A DNA stretch of 30,660 nt from Triparma columacea (Eukaryota; Sar; Bolidophyceae; Parmales; Triparmaceae), in the NCBI GenBank assembly GCA_030267965.1, contig BRYA01000241.1:11513-42172 (forward strand), written 5' to 3'. Below, piece by piece: positions 17,450 to 26,700 of this stretch. The position numbers and the translations under genes are program-made. The notes beneath the pieces are model-generated. The model saw nothing but the letters and a program-made list of their open reading frames with translations, did no database searches and was not told where the DNA came from. Numbering within the stretch: the first letter of the stretch is position 1; each line of letters starts with the position of its first letter.

Positions 17450-20135
17450 CTAGTCACGCTTTTTACGCGCCCTTCCGCGTAGGACACACCCCCCCACAAT
17501 GGAAGCCATGAACATCATAACAGCCAGCGCCGTCATCAATCCCTCCCCCACCCCCTCCACCCCGTGGCTGTAAACCACCGTCCCAATGTCTCTCCAGAAC
17601 GGTTCAGTCATGAGCATGGTGTCCGTGACGTCTCCGTTAACTTCCCAGCTCGCTCCTCCTATCCACGTGTCGTTTACGGAGGTAAGGCCGAGGTCGAAGG
17701 AGGGGTGGTAGGAGGCGACGTCGCAGGTGCACACGCTTTGAGAGCACACCTGGGAGAAACCGCAGCTGCTGGATTGAACGACGGAACAGTCAGAGTCATT
17801 GCTAAGAAGGGGGCGGGGAGGGTGAGGGTGATTTAAGGAGGTAAGTTAGTCATGACATTGTATTGAGAAGGGGAGCGAAGCCCTCTAGTTAATTGGTCTA
17901 ATCTTCTCTCCCCTCACCTGCACTCTACATCCCCTCCATCCCTATCTCTCAGGTAGTAGTTAAGCAAAGACTTAATCGTCGCCTCAAGTTCGCTAACCTG
18001 AACGCTAACGAAACCCCCCTCATCCTCCCACCTCTCCGTCCCCATGTCTGTACCCGCAATTACCTTACCACCAACGTACGCCCAGGGCCTACTGCTATCG
18101 CTAGTGTAGACACCGCCACCGTAACTTGGGGGAGAGGACATAGGTCGTGAGTAACCGAGACCGTAGCCTGTCCTTAGTGCGTTCCTATCGTCCTCTTCTT
18201 TGATTGATCGCTCGACTAACGGACAGACGGAACCTTTAAACCCGAGGCAGGAAGCGAGGGTTACGAGATCGGGGTCGGAGGGATCTATTGAAGGGAGACT
18301 GGAGATAGCGAAGGTTACGGCGTCGGTTATTGACATGGAAGATACACCAACAACAGAATCGGCAAGGACGGCGCGAGAGACGGCAGTTGCGGCGGAGGCT
18401 ATGTTGGTGAGGCTTACTCTAACATTGTTTGGTGTGCGTGAGTGTTAGGGTGAGGGTGAGGGTGAGGGTGAGGGTTTTGCGGTTTCATGTGTCTGTGTGT
18501 TCTCCCCCCTTTTTGTGTTTTTTTAATCCCCCCCCCCAACCCTTCTCTTCTCTCTTCTCACCTGTCGAACGTGTCATAAACCGTCCCCTTAATAGGGTCC
18601 TCACCATCATAGCTCGAAACTACAGCTCCCATCGTCTCGTCCGGTCTCATGTTAACCAGCGTGTCAAGTGGGCTCTCAGGTAGCGTGGAGGAGACCCCGG
18701 GGGTGAGGGATAAGGAGGTTAGGATGGTTTGAATCTGTGACTGTGAGGAAGGGTCGGGGCCGTTGTAACCGTGGGAGTAGAGTGTGGAACCTCCGGACCC
18801 GATGTTTGTGAGGGAGATTGTGGTGGGGACGGTTGTGGGGAGGGAAGAAAAACGAAGGGAGGGGTAGAGGGGGTTTAGGCAGGTTGGGGAACTAGGGTCG
18901 TAGGGAAGGGGCTTGGTGGCGTTCGTAGGGGCGGGATTGGTGGGGTTGGGACAGGTGAAGGGGGACAGGGTGTCGGTGAAGAACTTTGTGGAACCGAGGG
19001 AACCGGAAGACTCGGAGGAGAAGGAAGCGAAGATTATACGCTTGCTTATCTTAGACTGGGGGGAGTTGGCGGCGGAATCGGGGTGAGCAAAGTCCTCTCC
19101 CCCTTTCCCGTACCCGCTTTGTCCTCCCTCACCTTGACCTCCTCCCCCAGTCCCCCTATAGCCTTTGCGACCATGAGTTCCGTGATGAGTGCGCTGACAA
19201 CCTCGTCCCCCGCTGGTACCCTTCCGTCGAAGAGTGTCCTACCGTCCATCTTCGACGCGACCATAACAGTGCCCCCGGAGGGCGAGGAAGATAAGTCAAA
19301 GGGGAAGGTTGCCCAGACGGACTGACCACCCATGGGAGCACAGCGGGGGTCGGGGGAACCGGAGAGGTCTTTCCACGCAAGGCACTCCTGCGTTTGTGTG
19401 TGTGGGGGGGAGGGGGGGGGGGGGGGGGGAAGGCGCGGGATTGGTGGGTTTACAGTTCAGGGGTTTGCGGTGTGTGAGAGGAAAAGAAGAGACGAACAGT
19501 TTTTAATCTCACCTCGCTTGTCATGTCAGGCTTTCCCATGTAAGCCTTGAACGCCGCCCTCGGTTCCACCTTCCCATTACTAGGTTCTTGCAAAAGGGGC
19601 GTCGTGAGGGAGAGGACGAAGTCCTCTGGGGTGGAGGGGTCAAGGAGGGCAATTGGGAACCCTGAGAGCTGCGAATCCAAGGGTAAGGGGGAGGGAGGTG
19701 ATGGAGAGGTAGAGGAGGGGGAGAGGACGATCATAGAGTTGCAAGTCGTGTTGAGACGGAGGAGAGAGACGACGTGAGGGTAAAGTAGGTCGCCTGGGAT
19801 AACTGCTGTGAAAGGAGAGGTGAAAGGAGAGGAGGTGGTGTGTTTGGAGATGTAGCTTTCTAGTGTACTTAGATCTACAAGGTGGTTGTGGGATGGTTGT
19901 GTATGTATATGTGTGAGTGTATGTGTGTGTGAATAGCCCAAAAAGTGTCCTTACCTCGAATATATTTCATCCCCCCCTCGACAGCATTTCCTTCATTGAG
20001 TGTAGAACATCCTATTACACTACTTTCTACAGTACTACTTGCTATACTACTTCTATAGAAGTGTGATACACATAATGAGGAGTCCAAACTACGTATAGGT
20101 GATGTAAATGGAGTTGATAAGGGCCGAGTATCCAT
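17450..20135 (-). CDS. NCSTN: Nicastrin (gamma-secretase subunit), 6 exons
   Basis: Predicted 714 aa, close to human nicastrin (709). Minus-strand exons: 20135-19955, 19874-19513, 19387-19133, 19055-18562, 18418-17918, 17801-17450; introns of 80, 125, 77, 143 and 116 bp. Donors are GTAAGG then four GTGAG; all joins keep frame. Nicastrin is the large glycosylated ectodomain subunit that gates substrate entry to gamma-secretase. Landmarks are an N-terminal Cys pair region (LCVSHF, VIGCSTLN), the aminopeptidase-like core VMVASKMDGRTLF with AGDEVVSALITEL, RIIFASFSSESSGSLGSTKF, MGAVVSSYDG with GTVYDTFDR, a Cys-rich segment in exon 6, PFWRDIG, and one C-terminal TM (~682-704) followed by RGRARKKRD. 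Oddity: the ATG at 20135 gives no signal peptide, whereas another ATG 41 bp upstream starts a hydrophobic leader in a different frame, so the N-terminus is uncertain. Confidence 0.9.
18445..18474 (+). repeat. Telomere-like TTAGGG(TGAGGG)x4 tract in nicastrin intron 4
   Basis: One TTAGGG followed by four exact TGAGGG units lies inside the intron near its acceptor (C-rich in the nicastrin transcript). It resembles variant telomere repeats and could form a G-quadruplex on the plus strand. Confidence 0.85.
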
Positions 20136-20353
20136 TGCAACGAAATGAGAAAATAAATGAGGGGGAGAGAATCCATCTCTTTTCTGAGAAAAAGTTAAAA
20201 GACGTCCTACCCAAGTACGTCTTTTCAGAGACAGAAACTTTTTCGAACCAAAAAGTTATTGGGACAAGAGGGAGCGACGGGGCAACTATCAGGGAAGGGG
20301 GTGATTCGGGAATTTATCTGCACATTTTTGGATTTACAAACATAAAATGAATT

Positions 20354-21062
20354 TTAGTGCATTGAGGCGCGATGTCGTTTGAGAGAGCCTTTGTGCTTCG
20401 TTTTGTACTCGCAGTCCGCACAGTGGTGCCAGGTCACGTTTTCATTGTGGATGCATGCGCGATGTTGCTTGAGAGACCATTTTTGCTTCGCTTTGTAGTC
20501 GCAGTCCTCACAGTGGTGCCAGGTCACGTTTTTATTGTGGATATTTGCGCGATGAATCTTGAGAGAGCCTTTGTGTTTCGCTTTGTAGTCGCAGTCTTCA
20601 CAGTGGTGCCAGGTCACGTTTTCATTGTGGATTAATGCGCGATGCTCCTTGAGAGCGCCTTTATGCTTCGATTTGTATTCGCAGTCCTCGCAGTTGTGCC
20701 AAGTCACGTTTTCATTGTGGATTAATGCACGATGAATCTTGAGATTGCCTTTTTGCTTCGATTTGTAGTCGCAGTCCTCACAGTGGTGCCAGATCACGTT
20801 TTTGTTGTGGATATCTGCACGATGCTGCTTGAGCAAGGTTTTTCGCTTCGCTTTGTAGTCGCAGTCCGCACAGTGGTGCCAGATTACGTTTTTGTTGTGT
20901 ATATCTGCGCGATGCATCTTGAGATTGCCTTTTTGCTTCGCTTTGAAGTCGCAGTCCTCACAGTGGTGCCAGGTCACATTCTCATTGTGGATAGCTGCGC
21001 GATGCCTGTTGAGGCAACGTTTCCAGTTTGTCCTGTAGCTGCATCCAGGTTCACTACAAACG
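20354..21062 (-). repeat. 90 bp tandem repeat encoding the zinc-finger array
   Basis: About seven highly similar 90 bp units and one diverged unit. On the plus strand each shows CACAGTGGTGCCA, GTCACGTT and TTGTGGAT at matching offsets. Variation concentrates in the finger residues following KAK. Confidence 0.9.
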
Positions 21063-21499
21063 AACTTCTTCCCATCCTTCATACTATCCACAGCTTGCTC
21101 TTCGACTTCCGCCTCTTCGTCACCATCCTCATCAATCGAGACTAGATCCTCGTCCTCCTCCTCCCCATCCCCCCCCTTCTCCTCTTCGCTGTCGTCGCTG
21201 TTAGAGTCGATCGAATACAAATCCACTTCATCCTCTTCCTCCTCCTCCTCCTTACACACTCCACAAAACAAAGCGCCTCTCGCCCCCTTTTCCCCTCCAA
21301 CGTCATCTTCCTCCCCTTCTTCTTCATCGCTATACAAGCAAACGAACTCCCCCACACCACCTCTCCCCCATTCCTCCTCAAAGCTACTCTCACCCCCAAC
21401 ATCCTCCACCTTGCAACCAGCTTGATCAACCTCACCATAACCGCTGGGAAGCTCAATTTTCACCCTGCTCCTCTCCTCCTTCGTTGTTGTCTCCCCCAT
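20354..21499 (-). CDS. Eight-finger C2H2 zinc-finger protein with acidic N-terminus, intronless
   Basis: Predicted 381 aa from the ATG at 21499 (A at -3, G at +4). The N-terminal ~150 residues are highly acidic, with Glu/Asp runs and a lone CGVC pair. Eight C2H2 fingers follow at a strict 30-residue spacing: the first is C-x4-C type (CSEPGC), the other seven are C-x2-C-x12-H-x4-H. Finger cores are near-identical (HHCEDCDYKAKQKG, LKxHRAxIH), joined by an unusual linker HNENVTW or HNKNVIW rather than the common TGEKP. The protein stops right after the last finger. It probably binds nucleic acid as a transcription factor, with the acidic region acting in activation; targets are unknown. DNA of the array is a 90 bp tandem repeat, suggesting recent finger duplication. 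A GTAAGAG donor-like site just upstream allows an additional 5' exon. Confidence 0.85.
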   Translation of the reverse strand: MGETTTKEERSRVKIELPSGYGEVDQAGCKVEDVGGESSFEEEWGRGGVGEFVCLYSDEEEGEEDDVGGEKGARGALFCGVCKEEEEEEDEVDLYSIDSNSDDSEEEKGGDGEEEDEDLVSIDEDGDEEAEVEEQAVDSMKDGKKFVCSEPGCSYRTNWKRCLNRHRAAIHNENVTWHHCEDCDFKAKQKGNLKMHRADIHNKNVIWHHCADCDYKAKRKTLLKQHRADIHNKNVIWHHCEDCDYKSKQKGNLKIHRALIHNENVTWHNCEDCEYKSKHKGALKEHRALIHNENVTWHHCEDCDYKAKHKGSLKIHRANIHNKNVTWHHCEDCDYKAKQKWSLKQHRACIHNENVTWHHCADCEYKTKHKGSLKRHRASMH

Positions 21500-21916
21500 A
21501 TTCTCCAAGTTCTCTTACCGTACCCTCAAGCTCCCTGAATTCCAGTGTCCAGTGAGTGAGATCTTCGGGGATGTTAGGGGCAAGGACTAGCAGATCCAAA
21601 ATGAGGAGGATCGGTAGGAAATCGAGGAGAATCGTTGATGAAATACGGCAAAAACCGCAAATGTCAAAATCACAGGGTTTGTACACGATAACCCAAGAAA
21701 ATACCACAGTGAAAAAGAGGCTCTTCTCTCCAAATTTCTCACATTGGGCTCTTCATTTATATCATTTTAAACAATACATAATAACCTACAGACACACATC
21801 ACATACAAACACTTACATCACACACATACACATACACTCACATACCCTGACAGCAACCTTAAAACTTTAAATCCATCCAACACTAAATCACAAAGTCAAT
21901 CACAAACCCATCACAA
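21500..21916. promoter_or_regulatory. Divergent intergenic region between zinc-finger and YIPF genes
   Basis: This 417 bp gap must hold both promoters. The right part (about 21760-21900) is AT- and CA-rich with ACACAT-type repeats and probably forms the YIPF 5' leader. A minus-strand frame at 21453-21707 with a hydrophobic stretch (LLDFLPILLILDLLVL) ends at a GTAAGAG donor-like site; it could be an upstream exon of the zinc-finger gene, but I cannot support it further. Confidence 0.4.
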
Positions 21917-22935
21917 ATGAGCACTGCACCAGCATCCTTCGGAGGGACGGCCGACGACGACGACCTCCTCCTCCTAAACGACGACGTAAACGACAACACA
22001 GTCGGTTGGGACGATGGTCTCAGCGGTGGCATGGATTCCTCTGCCGTCCTCAGCAGCATCAATGGGCCAGCGGCCTCCGCCACAGGCGGCCCGGGCGCGC
22101 AGGCCCCCAGGGCCCAGGCAGGGCCGAAGCGCAACCCGGGCCTCTGCTGGTGCTTCGACGTCGCGTCGTACCAGCCCTACTTTAACGTGGACACAATCGA
22201 TGTTTTGGAGAGGGCAATCGAGGCCCTCAAGGTATGGAAGAATAAGGAGGATGGGGGGGGGGGGTACTTTAGGGAGGTGCTAGGGAGGAAGGGAGGGCCG
22301 GTGAGTTGAGAGGGGCGAGGGGGGAGCAGCGAAGTGATGGCCGGCGAAAGGCCGAAGCCATGTCGCAAGACAGGGTTTTCGTTTTTGACACACCTTGTCC
22401 TAACCCCCCCCCTCCCCTCACGCAGGACGCGTACGGGCCATTCTGGATCTCCATGACCCTCGTGTTCACAATCTCCGTGACGTCCAACATATCGAATTGG
22501 TTCCACGAGACGGAAGCCGCCATCGAGAAGGACCTCACCAGCCTCCTCCACGCGTTCTGGGTAGTCTACGCCGCCACCTTCGGCCTCCCCACCCTCGGGT
22601 ACCTCGCCGTCCGCTGCCTTTCCCCTCCCCCCCCCCAACCCTCCGACGGTTCTCCCTCCCAGGCCGGAGGTTCCTTCAACTACATCACTATACTCAGCCT
22701 CTACGGCTACGCCGCCCTCCCCTACCTCCCCGCGAGCCTCCTCTGCACCATCCCCAGCCAGGGCGTTAAGTGGGTAAGCGTCCTCCTAGCCTGCCTCTGG
22801 AGCACCGCACTCCTAGTTAAGAACACTGCGGGCTGGGTTGGAGAGGGGGAGAGGGGGAGCAGAGCGATTGTGGGGACCATAGCGGGGACGCAGATAGGGG
22901 TGGCGCTTGCTGTCAAGATCGCGTTCTACGGGTAA
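21917..22935 (+). CDS. YIPF1: YIPF1/2-type Yip1-domain Golgi membrane protein, 2 exons
   Basis: Predicted 274 aa. Exons 21917-22231 and 22426-22935 flank a 194 bp GTATGG...CGCAG intron, phase 0. The soluble acidic N-terminus is followed by YFNVDTIDVLERAIEALK/DAYGPFWISMTLVFTI; this junction reproduces the conserved YIPF1/2 sequence (a VDT-type motif, then D-x-YGPFWI). Five hydrophobic segments follow, including AFWVVYAATFGLPTLGYLAV, ITILSLYGYAALPYLPAS and WVSVLLACLWSTALLV, as in Yip1 proteins. Family members cycle between Golgi and early secretory compartments and interact with Rab GTPases. A Pro/Ser loop interrupts TM2-TM3. In the intron a run of ten or more G sits ~18 bp after the donor and a C-run precedes the acceptor. 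Confidence 0.92.
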
Positions 22936-23344
22936 GGGGGAGAGGGGGGGGGGGAGGGGGGGGCTAATTCATTTTGTAGTTTTATTGTACTGGAAAAGTG
23001 TTTGTTTGTGTTTGTGGTGTGTGCGTGTGTGTGTATTTTTTGGCAATCCATCACACGCCCTTCTTTTATTATCGACCGCGTGGCCTTTAAACTGTAATAT
23101 TAAGTCCTCAAAAGTTTTTTTTGCTGAGTGCACCACCCTCACCACAAAAATAATTGCGCTTGCGACTACCGACCGCCCAATAAATAGCACTCGAGCTTAT
23201 TATTACACCACTTCGACTCGAATCTCCGTTCTCACAAGCAAAACTTGCCCGGCTCTTCCCCAACACCCACCCCCCTCAGCACAACAGCCTTTTACTGGTT
23301 TTGGTTATCTCCCCCATTAGGACCTTTCGCACCCCGTAACTCAC
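22936..23344. other. Intergenic region with no supported gene
   Basis: A 3' flank with G-runs just after the YIPF stop, GT-rich low complexity (about 22995-23040) and otherwise unremarkable sequence. I find no tRNA, rRNA or convincing exon here. Confidence 0.4.
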
Positions 23345-23499
23345 CTTTTGCATTCATTGTCGACTCCCACCAGAACCTCATTGCATATTTGACTCCCCCG
23401 CTGTCCAACAACCACAACACTGTCCATCCTGACCTGAGCCCTCCTGCTCCAGGCTCAACTTTAAGCTTGCGGACAGCGTATTCGTCAAGGTAAGTGAGG
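23345..23499 (-). pseudogene. Coding-like exon of an unidentified minus-strand gene or remnant
   Basis: On the minus strand a 155 nt stretch is bounded by a perfect local-style acceptor (a C-rich tract then CAG at 23502-23500) and a GTGAGT donor at 23344. It encodes protein-like sequence: LTYLDEYAVRKLKVEPGAGG, then a Trp-rich part with WTVLWLLDSGGVKYAMRFWW. Upstream on the same strand (23661 to about 23520) another frame reads HAIYDQFQEIAKKAPLSH and later LHNETVCEGLDASLS, but it is one base out of frame with KFGELRKEQIELR just before it. No complete gene can be assembled between the YIPF stop and the giant gene, so I favour a decayed fragment. A real gene overlapping antisense to the giant gene's 5' end is the alternative. 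Confidence 0.35.
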
Positions 23500-23754
23500 C
23501 TGGGGGGGGAGGGGGGTAATATAACGAGAAAGTGATGCGTCGAGGCCTTCGCAAACCGTTTCATTGTGGAGATCAATGGTAGAAGAACACAGCAGATGGC
23601 AAGACTGATGGGACAATGGGGCCTTTTTGGCAATTTCTTGGAACTGGTCGTAAATAGCATGCGAAGCTCAATTTGTTCCTTACGAAGCTCACCGAACTTA
23701 TTTGCGCACCCTTACGCACAGTTAGACATCAAGAAAATCCATTTGGGTGTCAAA

Positions 23755-26700
23755 ATGAGCACTAAAGACAGCCCCCAGCAAGAGGACAAGCACATTGTGG
23801 CCAACAGCGACGTCGAGAATGGCCTCGAGGGCCATGAAAAACCCATCGACATCGCCAGCGGGGTGAGCGAGGGGATATTTGGTGCTCCTGAAGTTGTTAT
23901 TGCCTCTAGCGACGACAATAATATGGAGAATGGACGGGTTTTTCGCGTCAACGATCCTCCTGACGGCCTCGGTGACAACGAAAATTCGGTGGAGGAAGAA
24001 GCCGAGGGAAACAAAGCGTCCCTAATAGGCATCGGTGGATTCACCCAGACTGATGAGGAGATTGACCGAGCTGCGCTAGAGGCGCTCATCAACATAATTA
24101 GGAACGAGAAACAAGATTACACCGAGGAGGAGAAGCAGGCAATCAGGAAGGGGGTGGAGATCTACGAGAAGTGCAAGGAAGGGAGGAAATTTAATGAACT
24201 GAAGTGTCCTGATGGGAGGGTCAAGATGAAGCTAGTTCATGTTGAGGGGGAAAGCAGTGGGACTGGTTATGCCACTTCTGTGGTTGATGCGAGTGTGGAG
24301 GAGTGCGCTGCCTATGAGTTTTATTTGGATTCAAGAGAATTCCGTAAAACTTCAGAGGAGCGAGGGATCACTGAGTATCACGTCAAAAATGTTAATGACC
24401 ACACCTTCTATTACATCACAACAAGGGAACTTGGTCTCCCTGGATTTGTTCCTCGTGATGGAAGGAGTAAAATTACCTGGTTCAAGCAAGAGGACGGCAA
24501 AGTTATCATTGATGTTACAGACACAGATGAACTTCAGGTAGACTTTCCAGTGAAGGCTAGGAATATTTTAGGGAAGGCACACACAGTCTGGGTATTTGAG
24601 CCACTGGAACCTATTGGAGGTGTGCCACAAACATCAGTCACTTTCACAACAAAGGTAGATCTTGGTGGAGTTTTCTACTCTTCCATTATGAACAAGCTTG
24701 CACCAAGGTTTCTCGGACAAGTCTCAGACTTGAGGAAGAAGTTTGACAAGAGCAGAGATATTGACGGCTTTAAGCTGCTGCAGACAGTCAATATCATCAA
24801 CAATGAGATCCAGGATTACACTGACGAGGAAGATGCGCTAATTAGCGACGGCAAGAAGTTCTACATGGATTGCAAGACAAGCAAGAAATTCAAGAATATG
24901 AAGACTCGAGATCCCAGGGTGATGATAAAGTTTGTGCATGTTGAGGGAGAATCTCTAGGCATAGGGGTTTGCGAGACAGTCATCGACGCTACACTTGCAG
25001 AGTGTGTGGCATATGAGTTTATTAAGGATTCAAGGCAGAGGCAGGCCAAACTTGGGAAGAAGTACAAGGCCATAGAAACGAAGAAGCTGAACAGCCACTC
25101 ACAGCTGTATTTAAACAGGAGGAGTCTTGGGGTACGAGGATTCTCTGATAGGGAGTGGAGGCAAATTGGATGTTGGCAGATAGAGGAGGGAGGAAAGAAA
25201 TGTTGGACAGTGTACGAAGACACTGACATGCTCAATGAAGACTTCCCACTGAGCTCGCAAACTGTGCACGCATCAGCAAGAACTACCTGGATATTTGAGG
25301 CTCTCACAACCACTGGAAGTGTTCCCCAGACTAGAGTCACATTTGCTTCCAAGGTGGACATCAAGGGCTCTGTGCCTAGTTTTGTCATGAATCGCTTGTC
25401 ATCCGGGTATGCAAGCAACATGATTGAATTGCGGAAGAAGTTTGATAAGAGCAAAGATATTGATGCCTTCAAGAGACAGCAGACCATTGCAAAATTTGAG
25501 GAGATTGCAATTGAGGGAGCACCAGGGATTGAAAGTCACTTTGATGAGATTCATGGAGCTCAAGAGATTAGTAGTGTATTGTCTGGACAGACATTGATAA
25601 AGGCAGAGAAGGGAATGGGATGGGGGAAGACTTCAATAACTGTGAGAGCATCCAACAAGGAAGTTGCAGCATTCTTCTGGGGCCTTGATAGTGGAGTTGA
25701 ATCCCAGCTTGTGATTCACAGAGTTAACAACAAGACACTTGTAATCACAGTTGAATACAAAGGGCATTTCACAGCTCTAAGGTTCTCAGAGGCCGACCTG
25801 ATGAAGACAGATGTTGAAATGATGTCTAGACAGGAGGGTTTAGGAAAAACTTCCAGCAAAAAGAGTGTAATTAAGCACCTGAGCATGGCAACTGATGCTG
25901 CTTACTACTTTGATAATCTGCTGAAGAGCACTGAAGCAGAGGAAAAGGATGGGAGGAGGTTTGGAGAGCAGCTTATGGAGAGAGTGAAGAAAAGGAATGT
26001 TGGGGACAGTAAGGTAGAGGTCGTGAGGGACTTTCTTGCTTCCAATAGGGCACTGAGAGAGATTACAGAGCAGCATGGTTTCATGAGAACTATGCTGTAT
26101 GCTGTGGTTATGAACAACTTTAAAAGGAGAGCAACAAATGAGGGAGAACATAATAGTGAGGAGGAAGCTAGGGGGTGGGAGGTTGGAAGTGCAATTAAAG
26201 CAGTCATGTTGACCACACCAACTGCTGTTCATGCTGTAGATGAGTGGGCACATCAATTCACTGAAGTGCAGGAGGTTATGAATGAACAAGTGTGGTTAAG
26301 GCCCATGCTTGAGGAGATAGTTATGAAACTATTCATGAAGTCTACCTTAGGCTTAAAAGCAAGGGTGACTGTTGGTGCTGCCACAAGCATGGTTGACTTG
26401 CTGACTGATGTGTATGTGACACATATGTTTTGGAGAGATAAAAAGTATGGGTACTTTAAGGCATCTTTGTCAAGTTTAATAGCGTCAATTGGGTTGCAGA
26501 TGTTTGCTGTTTGGCTACAGAACAGCAATTTGGGGATGAAAAGGGTCTTGAGGGAATGGTTTCCAATTGTGATTGGATTTAAGCCTGCTGTTGATGCTTA
26601 TAGGGTAGCAACTGGGGCAAAACAGGAGGTTGGGGTTACAGTTGATCCAATGCTTGAGATGACTTCGATGAAAGTTATCGAGATGTTTGCTGAGGCAATC

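Noticed and set aside
18445..18474. TGAGGG array as a CRISPR or functional telomere
   Set aside because: No spacers, only 30 bp long, and located within an intron of a eukaryotic gene.
18429..18683. Plus-strand frame over nicastrin intron 4 and exon 4
   Set aside because: Starts in a TGAGGG repeat (Val-Arg repeats) and lies antisense to conserved nicastrin sequence.
20372..21145. Plus-strand frames opposite the zinc-finger array
   Set aside because: They repeat with the 90 bp unit and only mirror the C2H2 coding strand, which has intact Cys/His ligands.
23566..23754. Extension of the giant protein upstream of ATG 23755
   Set aside because: The frame is open, but the added residues look unlike a domain, and the minus strand here appears more coding-like; kept only as an alternative start.
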